A stretch of 64,000 nt of DNA. Origin: JAHRVQ01 sp964548025. GTDB lineage: Bacteria; Pseudomonadota; Gammaproteobacteria; Pseudomonadales; Azotimanducaceae. The position numbers and the translations under genes were made by a program. The DNA is taken from the NCBI GenBank assembly GCA_964548025.1, contig CAZJRI010000001.1, forward strand, positions 1 through 64,000, given 5' to 3'. Under the pieces are notes generated by a model, which made no database searches, was not told the origin of the DNA, and worked only from the letters and a program-made list of their open reading frames with translations. Shown one piece after another: positions 53,298-61,685 of the stretch (positions are counted from its first letter, which is position 1; each line of letters starts with the position of its first letter).

Positions 53298-54962
53298 TCA
53301 TATACCAAGATCTCGTTGGAGGTAGATCGACTTGTAGTCTGATACTACTTCGAAGCTGTTTTCCAATCTGGGCAGGTAAGGACTTTTTCTTGCTGGGATG
53401 TCATTGATCGATTCAATCGTTACCTTTTTCACTGGCTGAAATGATCGATAGAGGAGATGTTGTAAACAGCCAAAATACATTTCAAGGTCCGGGTGATCTG
53501 CCGGGACTCTGATATCAAGTGATTTACCGTTGCGCGATGTCACCATGACTAATTCGTTGCCGTGATATGTCAGATGATTTGAGTTCAGGCGACGAGGCAG
53601 AACGTTCCTCAGGTTAAGCAAAGACATACCACAACTTGAAGCTGGGTCTGTTGCATTGATCCAGAATATTTCATTGCTGTCGTCGCTCTGTAAGAATCGC
53701 AGACCTTCAGGCGAAATAAACTGTGGTCCCGTTATATCGGAGAAGAAATAACCGGAAAAGACCTCACCTGATAGTTCCATGAGCCGTAATGATCTGAATA
53801 TGTTGCGCCATTGTAAGACCGGTAGTTCATGTTGCAGAAGCTCTCTGAATACAATGCCATATCTATCAAGCAGAACTCGTACCCGATCTTTCTTAAGTTC
53901 TTCCTCTTCGAGTAAATCTCGTGGTTTATCTGGTTTTGGGAGTCGAAACCAATTGCCTGAAAAAGGTATTGTATTACGCCATTGATTGAATCCAGAGCGG
54001 CGGGACCGCCGGGTCTCTCTCTGCTTTAACGAGTTCGAAAGTTCATTTGTCCTGAACTTGGATTCAATACCTTTTCGCAAGGCTCCCATTGAATCGTTGC
54101 TGATCTCGCCCTGCCAGACCAGAGACCATAAACTTTCTGCCAGATTGCTCGCCCGATACTCGCTCCCTTCTGATGACGCGTCCCTGAGCCTGTCGATCAG
54201 GGTCCCGAAATCATAGCGGCTATATTCATCCGGAAAGAGTTCCGATACGTCGTCCCCGGATGATTCGGTCACTTCACCGATCAGATCCAGATCTTCGCGA
54301 AACGTGAAATTGATATGGGAGCCTTCGCTGCCTGTCCAATATAGATTGCCTTCCTGAAAGAGAAGATCAAGCTGGTCATTCCGGTAGTTCCTGATTCTTG
54401 CGGGAAGCAATTCACGCTCCCACGAACCCGCCTCGGCGGGATAGCAGCGCAGATTCTCGACGGTTTCGAATAACTGCTCAGAAGTGTCTTTGTTCTTGAA
54501 CCGGGTTTGCCAGTTGAATAAAAATGGCGTGAGTTCAGAAATCTCGCGGGGTTCAAAACTGACCCTGGCCTGATGCCTGACCAGTCTTAGCAGAATTTCA
54601 TAATTATCCGCATCACACCAGTATTCTCCTTCATCGTCCAGGATCAGTTGACCTCTGATGATGAATCGCTCTTCAAACAGGTTTTTTAGTAGCGGTTCTA
54701 AGTCGGCTTCGGGTATTCCCGTTTTTGCAGCAATAAATCTGGTTGATACAGGTCCGTAATACTGCAGCCAGTTTGCGAGGTGAGGCAGGTTGATATCGTC
54801 AAGGTGATCCCTGATCTGCTCCTCATCCTGTGCTGCGACGATGAGCTTATGTCCATTTATGTCCATCACTGTGAGCCTGTCATCGAGCTCACGCAAGTCC
54901 TCTTGCGACTGCTCTATCAATTTATCCCACTCATCTATTGGAATGGCAGTGCGTTCTTTCAC
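53298..54962 (-). CDS. lhr: Lhr-type helicase, C-terminal part (same gene as the next part, split by an assembly gap)
   Basis: 554 aa from the GTG at 54962, but that start is almost certainly an artefact. Read further upstream, the same frame continues to the gap as EPGYCPDSTEELVEWV and joins smoothly to KERTAIPIDEWDKL, the usual way the C-terminal region of bacterial Lhr begins. The frame includes the winged-helix-rich Lhr C-terminal domain (NLPHLANWLQYYGPVSTRFIAAKTGIPEADL) and ends beside the MITE-like element. Lhr is a large 3'-5' DNA helicase; in E. coli the C-terminal part also carries a DNA glycosylase. The stop TGA (53298-53300) is one base from the right target duplication. Confidence 0.85.
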   Translation of the reverse strand: MKERTAIPIDEWDKLIEQSQEDLRELDDRLTVMDINGHKLIVAAQDEEQIRDHLDDINLPHLANWLQYYGPVSTRFIAAKTGIPEADLEPLLKNLFEERFIIRGQLILDDEGEYWCDADNYEILLRLVRHQARVSFEPREISELTPFLFNWQTRFKNKDTSEQLFETVENLRCYPAEAGSWERELLPARIRNYRNDQLDLLFQEGNLYWTGSEGSHINFTFREDLDLIGEVTESSGDDVSELFPDEYSRYDFGTLIDRLRDASSEGSEYRASNLAESLWSLVWQGEISNDSMGALRKGIESKFRTNELSNSLKQRETRRSRRSGFNQWRNTIPFSGNWFRLPKPDKPRDLLEEEELKKDRVRVLLDRYGIVFRELLQHELPVLQWRNIFRSLRLMELSGEVFSGYFFSDITGPQFISPEGLRFLQSDDSNEIFWINATDPASSCGMSLLNLRNVLPRRLNSNHLTYHGNELVMVTSRNGKSLDIRVPADHPDLEMYFGCLQHLLYRSFQPVKKVTIESINDIPARKSPYLPRLENSFEVVSDYKSIYLQRDLGI

Positions 54963-57778
54963 CCACTCAACCAGTTCTTCTGTGCTATCAGGGCAATATC
55001 CCGGTTCGGTTCNNNNNNNNNNGAATCAACAATTTGCCCGGGAACACCAGGTCTGATGCCCGGTTGAAAGACGACCTCTTCCAACAGACTGGTTCGCAGA
55101 TTGGATGTCTTCAGTGATTTAGGCTGATCGTCCATGTACATGTAGTCATTGATCTGACCCCATGCGACGGTGCGAGCAAAAGGGCTTGGACTTGAAGTCG
55201 TGACTTCGGAGACCTGGATAATTCCGCTGACAAGTTCATCCAGCACAATCCTGAGATTTTCCAGATCAAATTCATCCTGCAGGCAGGTGCGCCATGTTTC
55301 CAACAGTATGGGGAAGTCCTCAAACTTCATAACCGAATCCAGGAGTTTCTGGGATTGAAGCCTGCTCATCCAAAGTGGTTTTCTTTCATTAAATCTCCCC
55401 TTGGACAGCAACAATGCTCTACCAGCGTTTTCACGAAATCGGGCGCCGAAAAAACCGGAACCTTCCAACCTGTCTCTCAGTAGATCTTCAATGTCATTGA
55501 CCGGAACGAGGGAAAGTAACTCACTGGCGCTGATATCGTGGGGAAGCTGCACAACAAGACTTTCATTGCTCACATATATCTCTGGCTGATCGTCCCATTT
55601 CCTTCGCCAACCGGCTTCAATCGCCATGGCGAATGGCCGATTAACTTCAGCACCCCAGCCAGTATGCAAAATTAGCTGATTGCCCGAAGCTCTACCGGGA
55701 GCAGACCGGGTTGTTTCCATCAAAAGGTGATGTCGATGAGGTAATCTTGCGTTGCAATGATCCCGCTGACTGCTTAGTAATGTCACGAGTTCTTTGGCAA
55801 GTACAGGTTCCAGAAAATGATTCTCTATTAACTGTTCCTGGAAATCAGGGCTGTCGATATTTTCTTCAGCGAATTTAAGAAAATTCCCGACCCTTTCAGC
55901 GTAGTGAAAATTTCGGTTTAATCCTTCTGCTTTCCAAAAAGGCGGGGCAACCGCGGTGGCTTTGGCAGGGCCAACCATGACGTCAGTATGGGTGATCTTC
56001 TTGATCTGCCAGTATTGGGTGCCAAACGAAAAAACCTTACCAATATTTGCTTCCCAGACAAATTCCTCATCCAGGTCACCGATACGAGCATTTGATTCCT
56101 CGTGACGTAGCTGAAAGTAACCCCGGTCTGGTATTACGCCCCCGGACAGATAGAGTGACAACAGTGCGCCGGAGCGGGCCGAAATGGTGTTCGACTGGCG
56201 GTCGATGATTATTCGTGGTTTAAGCTCACGAATATGATTCTCAGCATATCGACCAGACAACATATTGAGTACCAGATCAAATTGCATTCGGGTGAGGCTG
56301 TGAAATGCAGTGGATCGCCTAAGCTCGATAAAGAGTTCGTCGATATCCCACTCACTTGTGCCTGCCATCGAAATGATAATCTGGGCGAGTACATCCAACG
56401 GACAATCGACCGTCCTTGTAGGTTCGATATCTCTTTCCATGACGGCTTTGCTGAGAACAGCAGCTTCGATGAAATCAGTTGGATGAGTGGGATAAATGGT
56501 CGAGCGGCTGGTTTCACCAACGCCATGACCCGCCCGACCGATTCTTTGAATCGCTGATGAAATGCCGTCCGGTGACTGGATGAGTATGACTTCATCGAGA
56601 TGTCCGATGTCGATACCCATCTCAAGTGAACTGGTCGCAACGATTGCCGAGAGTTCGCCTGCCTTTAGTTTGTGTTCAACCTCATTCCTGATCTCTCTGG
56701 AGAGCGAGCCATGATGAGCATAAGCGAGGGTCTCATTGGCTGCGTTATTGATCTTGAACGTGATCTTCTCGCAGAGTGCGCGACTGTTGACGAACAAGAG
56801 TGTGGACCTGTTTTTCCTGATTTTGTCGACGAAATCCGGTACCAGGCTGTCCCAGACTTTCTCATCATTCGGGCGATTGGCCGTGTCTTCAGGATAGCGA
56901 ACATTTACCTGAAACTTCTTTATTGCATTCGATGAAATAGGATTGACGATTCTTGCTTCGAATTGATCGTTTTGGAGTCTCTTGTATCCTCCTACGAACC
57001 GGGCGATCCGGTCCAGGGGGTTAACCGTTGCGGAAAGCGCTATTCGCTGGAATTCTCCGGAATAACTCACCAGTCTTTCTATGGCTGAAGTGAGGTAGAC
57101 ACCCCGTTTACTGCTAATGACACCGTGAATCTCATCGAGTATTACAGTTTTGAAATCACAGAGAATACGCTGCCCACCTTTTGATGAGAGCAAAAGGTTG
57201 AGACTTTCCGGGGTCGTAATCAGAATTTCGGGAGGGTGATGCAGCATCCTCCTTCGATCAGTTGCATCTGTATCTCCGCTCCTTGTCTGGACCTTGACGA
57301 GTGGGAATTCAATACCACTGGTTTCTGCGAGCGATCTGAGTTCGCTGAGAGGTATCAGCAGATTTCGCTGAATATCATTGTTCAATGCCTTCAAAGGGCT
57401 TATGTAGAGGACGCGGCTGGCGCCGGTCTGATATTCACCTGTTAGAAACTGGTTAATTGCCCAGAGGAATGCTGTCAGGGTTTTCCCGCTACCGGTGGGG
57501 GCTGTGATGAGGAGATTCTCTCCGCTTGAGATTCTGGGCCAGGACTGATGCTGGATATCTGTTGGTTCCCCGAATTTCTCACTGAACCAACCCCGTATCA
57601 ACGGATGGAAAAGGGTGAGAGAGCCCTCAGCGGCTTTTTGTAAAGAGCCCTCAGCGGCTTTTTGTGAAGAGCCCTCAGCTTGCTTTTGTGAAGAGCCCTC
57701 AGCCGCTTTTTGTAAAGAGCCCTCAGCGGCTTTGTGTAAAGAGCCCTTAGCCGATACTGAATCCGGGGAATGACTCAT
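54959..57778 (-). CDS. lhr: Lhr-type superfamily 2 helicase, N-terminal part
   Basis: Helicase core of the Lhr family. Residues about 9-53 are AEGSLQKA tandem repeats. The core follows: Q-motif-like GEPTDIQHQSWPRI, Walker A APTGSGKT, motif II LDEIHGV, and motif VI QRIGRAGHG, then the winged-helix and beta-sheet domain up to about residue 915. The frame enters the 10-N gap at 55022 after PGIRPGVPGQIVD. The last 17 codons after the gap are in a wrong frame and end at a spurious TGA; the true frame continues as the C-terminal part, giving one protein of about 1490 aa. It probably acts in DNA repair. Confidence 0.9.
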   Translation of the reverse strand: MSHSPDSVSAKGSLHKAAEGSLQKAAEGSSQKQAEGSSQKAAEGSLQKAAEGSLTLFHPLIRGWFSEKFGEPTDIQHQSWPRISSGENLLITAPTGSGKTLTAFLWAINQFLTGEYQTGASRVLYISPLKALNNDIQRNLLIPLSELRSLAETSGIEFPLVKVQTRSGDTDATDRRRMLHHPPEILITTPESLNLLLSSKGGQRILCDFKTVILDEIHGVISSKRGVYLTSAIERLVSYSGEFQRIALSATVNPLDRIARFVGGYKRLQNDQFEARIVNPISSNAIKKFQVNVRYPEDTANRPNDEKVWDSLVPDFVDKIRKNRSTLLFVNSRALCEKITFKINNAANETLAYAHHGSLSREIRNEVEHKLKAGELSAIVATSSLEMGIDIGHLDEVILIQSPDGISSAIQRIGRAGHGVGETSRSTIYPTHPTDFIEAAVLSKAVMERDIEPTRTVDCPLDVLAQIIISMAGTSEWDIDELFIELRRSTAFHSLTRMQFDLVLNMLSGRYAENHIRELKPRIIIDRQSNTISARSGALLSLYLSGGVIPDRGYFQLRHEESNARIGDLDEEFVWEANIGKVFSFGTQYWQIKKITHTDVMVGPAKATAVAPPFWKAEGLNRNFHYAERVGNFLKFAEENIDSPDFQEQLIENHFLEPVLAKELVTLLSSQRDHCNARLPHRHHLLMETTRSAPGRASGNQLILHTGWGAEVNRPFAMAIEAGWRRKWDDQPEIYVSNESLVVQLPHDISASELLSLVPVNDIEDLLRDRLEGSGFFGARFRENAGRALLLSKGRFNERKPLWMSRLQSQKLLDSVMKFEDFPILLETWRTCLQDEFDLENLRIVLDELVSGIIQVSEVTTSSPSPFARTVAWGQINDYMYMDDQPKSLKTSNLRTSLLEEVVFQPGIRPGVPGQIVDXXXXEPNRDIALIAQKNWLSG
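55013..55022. other. Assembly gap (10 N) that breaks the lhr frame
   Basis: Ten unknown bases. Coding on the left side of the gap (minus strand, downstream) continues in another frame than on the right, so the true missing length is not ten but a number differing from it by other than a multiple of three. This is a placeholder gap, not a frameshift mutation. Confidence 0.95.
57621..57752. repeat. 24-bp coding tandem repeat in lhr, 5-6 units
   Basis: Full units begin at 57621, 57645, 57669, 57693 and 57717, with a partial unit at 57741. The core is GAGCCCTCAGCGGCTTTTTG followed by TAAA or TGAA. On the coding strand each unit gives AEGSLQKA or a near variant (SSQKQ, SSQKA). It makes up residues about 9-53 of the helicase, ahead of the core. 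On the plus strand AAAGAGCC and GGCTTTTT pair across CTCAGC, so every unit can fold like a terminator. Confidence 0.95.
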
Positions 57779-58041
57779 CTCTTGTCGCCATTCGTATCGA
57801 ATAGAAACAGTGCCCGGGCGCTGGTGATGTGTTTTGCCAGAACAAAACCTCGACTCCTGATGTCATCCAGGGTAGTTGATCATTGTTTGCACCAGTTTGC
57901 GAGTGCTATGTCAGTCATTACTGACAGCGTTTTGTCAGTTGATTCATATTTCGCATGATGGGTGCCCATACATGTGAAATAACTTAATCTATGGGATAGT
58001 GTGCTCCCGGGTTTGGTACACCTTGTCAGAGGAATATTTTA

Positions 58042-59637
58042 ATGCGAGTTAGCTGTACGCTTCTGGTCTGTCTGTTCGCTTCGTTTAATGCAATTGCTTC
58101 GGCCGTCGACTACCAAAATCAGTCGATCACAATCGCCCTGTTGCAGGAACCACCGAATCTGGACAGTACCAGAACCACCGACCTGGTGAGTTTTTTCATC
58201 CTGGGTCATGTCAACGAAGGACTGGTAAGGTATGACAGGCGGGGGCGACTTAGCCCCGGTGTTGCTGAATCCTGGGAAACCAGTGGACATAATATAACCT
58301 TTCACATTCGCAACGATGCGAGATGGAGCGACGGCACACGACTCACGGCTGAAGATTTTGTCTACTCATGGCGGTTGTTAAACGATCCGGCAAACGCTGC
58401 GCCATACGCTTCAATCATGCATCCGATCAAGAACGCGGAAAAAATTCAAAAAGGCGAGTTGCCAGTTGAAGAACTCGGAATCACGGCGCTGGACAACTCA
58501 ACCCTCAGTGTAGAACTTGAGTATCCTTGCGGCTATTGCGTTGCCGTCATGGTTCATTCCGCTTTCTATCCAATCAAGCAGTCTTTCTACGAGTCCAGGG
58601 GATCTGAATACGGATCTGAAGCTGAGCACCTGTTATTTAACGGACCCTTTAAGCTTGACCACTGGGTCCATGGATCAAAATTGAGCTTGAGCAAGAACGA
58701 GCAGTATTGGGATAAAGACAAGATTAACCTGAAGACAATCAACATAGGCTATATCACGGAAGACAACAGAACCCGATTGAACCTGTTCAGAGATGGCAGT
58801 ATCGCCCTTGCCAGATTGGGTGCAGAGACAGTTAGGGATGCAGCGGAACAAGGGCTTCGACTTCATACTTTTGTCTCAGGCGGACTGGCGTATTTGTGGT
58901 TCAATTCCATGCCGGGTAGGACAACCGCCAACAAGAAAATCAGACAGGCTGTGCGTCTTGTCTTTGATTCTGATGAATTTGTAAACAAAGTCATCGCCAT
59001 CCCTGGTTATCGACCCAGTTATACCTTCTTCCCAAGCTGGGTACAGGGGGTGAAGGGGAACTTCGTTGACGAGTACCCGGTTGCAAAACCGAAGCTGGAG
59101 ATTGAGCGTGCTGTGGAACTGATATCAGAAGCCAAGGTTGAGTTGGGTGTTGATAAGCTGCCATCGCTGACAGTGTTGTCAGTGACTTCTCCGACAGGGG
59201 CTAAAATCGTAGAGTACTTTCAGGGGCGATTGAAACAGACACTGGGACTGGACATAAAAGTCGATCAACAAACTTTCAAACAGTATCTTAACAAAAGAGC
59301 GGAAGGCACCTTTGATCTAGCGCTCTCCAGTTGGTACCCGGATTTCGACGATATTGTGACCTACGCAGATCTCCTTGCTTCCCATAACGTTAATAACAGT
59401 GGCCGATATGTTAGCGCCGAGTACGACCATTGGTTGGAAAAACTTCAGGTATCGGTTGCACCGGTTGAGAGAATGAAAGCTGCGGCTGAGTTACAGCGCA
59501 TCATTGTTGAAGAAGTGCCAGTCCTACCGATGGCGGAGACCGGCTCTGCCTATGTGAAACATTCGAAACTCAAGGGTGCTGTCAGGCGGGTATTTGGCCC
59601 GGACCCTGATTATACCTATGCAAGGGTCGTTAGGTGA
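58042..59637 (+). CDS. Peptide ABC transporter substrate-binding protein (OppA family)
   Basis: Periplasmic solute receptor of 531 aa. The signal peptide ends near IASAVDYQ. The fold follows the peptide-binding (SBP family 5) pattern: ALLQEPPNLDSTRTTDLVS, EGLVRYDRRGRLSPGVAESWE, WSDGTRLTAEDFVYSWR, YPIKQSFYESRG, and a C-terminal ALSSWYPDFDDIVTYADL. No permease or ATPase genes follow: the next gene is convergent at nine bases distance. It may work with a distant transporter or be a stand-alone receptor. AGAGGA lies ahead of the ATG. The ligand is unknown. Confidence 0.92.
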   Translation: MRVSCTLLVCLFASFNAIASAVDYQNQSITIALLQEPPNLDSTRTTDLVSFFILGHVNEGLVRYDRRGRLSPGVAESWETSGHNITFHIRNDARWSDGTRLTAEDFVYSWRLLNDPANAAPYASIMHPIKNAEKIQKGELPVEELGITALDNSTLSVELEYPCGYCVAVMVHSAFYPIKQSFYESRGSEYGSEAEHLLFNGPFKLDHWVHGSKLSLSKNEQYWDKDKINLKTINIGYITEDNRTRLNLFRDGSIALARLGAETVRDAAEQGLRLHTFVSGGLAYLWFNSMPGRTTANKKIRQAVRLVFDSDEFVNKVIAIPGYRPSYTFFPSWVQGVKGNFVDEYPVAKPKLEIERAVELISEAKVELGVDKLPSLTVLSVTSPTGAKIVEYFQGRLKQTLGLDIKVDQQTFKQYLNKRAEGTFDLALSSWYPDFDDIVTYADLLASHNVNNSGRYVSAEYDHWLEKLQVSVAPVERMKAAAELQRIIVEEVPVLPMAETGSAYVKHSKLKGAVRRVFGPDPDYTYARVVR

Positions 59638-59646
59638 CTGGCCGCG

Positions 59647-61032
59647 CTAGATCATCTCGAAGTATCTTTCGAGCTCCCAGCGGGTTGTATCCCTGCTGAG
59701 TGCATCCGCTCCCTCTGTATGAAAAGCGAGCCACTCTGCTTCTCTGGTTTTTGCCCAGTATTCGATATTACTCCCGCCCAGAATGTCAGCCAGTCGCGTA
59801 TCCGATTTCAGTATCTTCGCCGCTTTCGAAATTGAATTTGGCAAATCGGACTCCGATTCAGGTAATCCCCAGGCAAGGCCTGTATATTCCTCTGTCTTCG
59901 GAAGATCTTCACGAACACCTGCCAGGCCCCCTGCCAGAATGACTGACAAAGCAAGGTAGGGATTGAGATCGCTTGCGCCGACCCGGTGTTCAATACGAGA
60001 GGTAGATTCTGAACGTGATATGGTCCTTAGTGCGGTTGATTTGTTTTCTTCTCCCCAGGTACTCGTCATCGGAACAGCCGAATACTGGGTAAAACGGCGA
60101 AATGAGTTTACGGTAGGGCAGAGGAATGCAACCGCCCCGGGCAGGGTGGCGATTAATCCGGAAATCCACTGATGCATCAGCTTACTCCGGTTATCTTCGG
60201 CATTGTCATCATAGAAAGCGCTTTTACCTGACTCCCGCTCAATGAGGGAGTGATGAATATGCATACCACTGCTATAGCCTGGTTTTGGTTTGGGCATGAA
60301 GGTAACCGCCATACCCAGGTCGGATGCCACCTCGTACAGGATTTGCTTGGTTCTGACTACGTTATCTGCCGCAGTCAGTGGATCGGTGGGTTCAAGATTC
60401 AGTTCAAGCTGCCCCGTACCGGTTTCATCGTTCCAACCTTCCCAGTTAATTCCCTGCCATGCCATACGCTTGGTGACTTCATTCATGAGAGGTTTGGCAA
60501 GATAGGCATTTCGAAGATTGTAGATGCCTCCCCAACCACTGGCTGAGAGGGGAGTCAGACTTTTATACCTGGAAGATTTCATCTCTTCAAATGATTCCCT
60601 GAAAACGAAGAACTCCAGTTCATAAGTAGCTTTAATCAAAAACCCCAGATCATAAATGGCATCTACCATTTTTCTTAGTGTTGATCGGGGACAGAGTTCG
60701 AGTGGTTCACCTTTATTGTTCGTAAAGTCGGCGATGCAATGACCGAGACTGGAGTCTGTACCATCAGAAATCAGCGTTGAAAGATCCGGTCTCAGAAAGA
60801 AATCACCTAGATTGGATTCTCGCTGATGGTGCCACATGGTCATATGGGGTGAGCCGTGTATGTCCATTGTCAGTGCCATGTCTGATATGGCGTGCCCACC
60901 GGGCAGGCATGACAAAAACTTGGCGCGTCTGAGATGCTTGCCAATGCCAGGGCCGTCTAATGTGGTTGCATGAGTCCGGATGACATCAACATGGTGGCGA
61001 TCCAGCCATTCAAGGAGTTCTTTATCTTCCAT
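59647..61032 (-). CDS. Glutamine synthetase family protein (PuuA-like)
   Basis: A 461-aa protein of the glutamine-synthetase fold, subgroup of gamma-glutamyl-polyamine synthetases. Motifs include ELEFFVF for metal binding, NLEPTDPLTAADNVVRTKQ, KPKPGYSSGMHIHHSL for ATP, the AVPMTSTWGEENKSTALR and SRIEHRVGASDLNPYLALS end. PuuA uses putrescine, other members use amines or fatty amino acids. It starts directly after the SCP2-like stop (TAGATG), the last of the operon ribBX, SCP2-like, GS-like. The amine substrate is unknown. Confidence 0.88.
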   Translation of the reverse strand: MEDKELLEWLDRHHVDVIRTHATTLDGPGIGKHLRRAKFLSCLPGGHAISDMALTMDIHGSPHMTMWHHQRESNLGDFFLRPDLSTLISDGTDSSLGHCIADFTNNKGEPLELCPRSTLRKMVDAIYDLGFLIKATYELEFFVFRESFEEMKSSRYKSLTPLSASGWGGIYNLRNAYLAKPLMNEVTKRMAWQGINWEGWNDETGTGQLELNLEPTDPLTAADNVVRTKQILYEVASDLGMAVTFMPKPKPGYSSGMHIHHSLIERESGKSAFYDDNAEDNRSKLMHQWISGLIATLPGAVAFLCPTVNSFRRFTQYSAVPMTSTWGEENKSTALRTISRSESTSRIEHRVGASDLNPYLALSVILAGGLAGVREDLPKTEEYTGLAWGLPESESDLPNSISKAAKILKSDTRLADILGGSNIEYWAKTREAEWLAFHTEGADALSRDTTRWELERYFEMI

Positions 61033-61662
61033 CTAGCGTTCACCCATCATCATCTGCAGAGTTACATCGCTCAGAATTGTCGCGTGTTCAAAACTTGATC
61101 TGGCTTTAAGCCTGCCTGAAATGACAGCCTGTACAAAAACGTTATTGCCATCGAAGACTTCAGCTATCTGATCCGAGCTCCCCGATATATAAACTTCGTA
61201 AGGCGCCTGACCCAGATTGTGTTCTTGATTTTCATCTTTGCTATGGATTGTTATCCCTTTGGGGAAACCCGGATAATCGTGGTTCTTCTCCCAGAAAGAC
61301 CCGGCGGCATCGATCCAGTTAACTGAAGGGAATTCAAGCAATTTAGATACATTCAATGCTAAAAGCGGATGACGCCATAAGCCTTCGACTTTCGGTTTGC
61401 CAGGCTTGTTGAAATCCATGCGAATCACAATTGTTGCGTTTGGCTTTATACCACCGAGGATAGAAATAGTATCACGGGTAATGTCGATGGTGATGGACTG
61501 GGGATTTTTTGAAGATGCCAGCGCAAAGCATCCTGTGAACCCATCAAGTTTTTTCAACCAGTCCGGATGGTCCATCGCCTTCGAAAATTTGTTGGCAAAA
61601 ATTTTTGCAAGCGGCGGGGGATCGTCCTCTGTTTTTATTTTGATTCTCAGTTGTTCCGTCAA
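61033..61662 (-). CDS. Unknown protein, SCP2-like C-terminal region
   Basis: A 209-aa protein. No membrane segment. The middle (residues about 60-130) reads TIDITRDTISILGGIKPNATIVIRMD, reminiscent of the SCP2 sterol-carrier fold, and the end (FDGNNVFVQAVISGRLKARSS) resembles its ligand-tunnel helix. The similarity is by pattern only. It is placed in an operon between ribBX and a glutamine-synthetase-like gene, 23 bp after the first and abutting the second. It may bind a lipid or small ligand for its neighbour, but this is a guess. Confidence 0.5.
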   Translation of the reverse strand: MTEQLRIKIKTEDDPPPLAKIFANKFSKAMDHPDWLKKLDGFTGCFALASSKNPQSITIDITRDTISILGGIKPNATIVIRMDFNKPGKPKVEGLWRHPLLALNVSKLLEFPSVNWIDAAGSFWEKNHDYPGFPKGITIHSKDENQEHNLGQAPYEVYISGSSDQIAEVFDGNNVFVQAVISGRLKARSSFEHATILSDVTLQMMMGER

Positions 61663-61685
61663 TTGTCTGTCCTTGTCGGGGACAA

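Noticed and set aside
53090..53407. Protein-coding ORF within the MITE-like element (plus strand)
   Set aside because: An open frame of about 105 codons crosses the inverted repeats and reads into the antisense of lhr; it has no ribosome site and no recognisable family.
57621..57752. CRISPR array or signal sequence coded by repeats
   Set aside because: The repeats have no spacers, are translated in the lhr frame, and are rich in charged and polar residues, so they are neither CRISPR nor a signal peptide.
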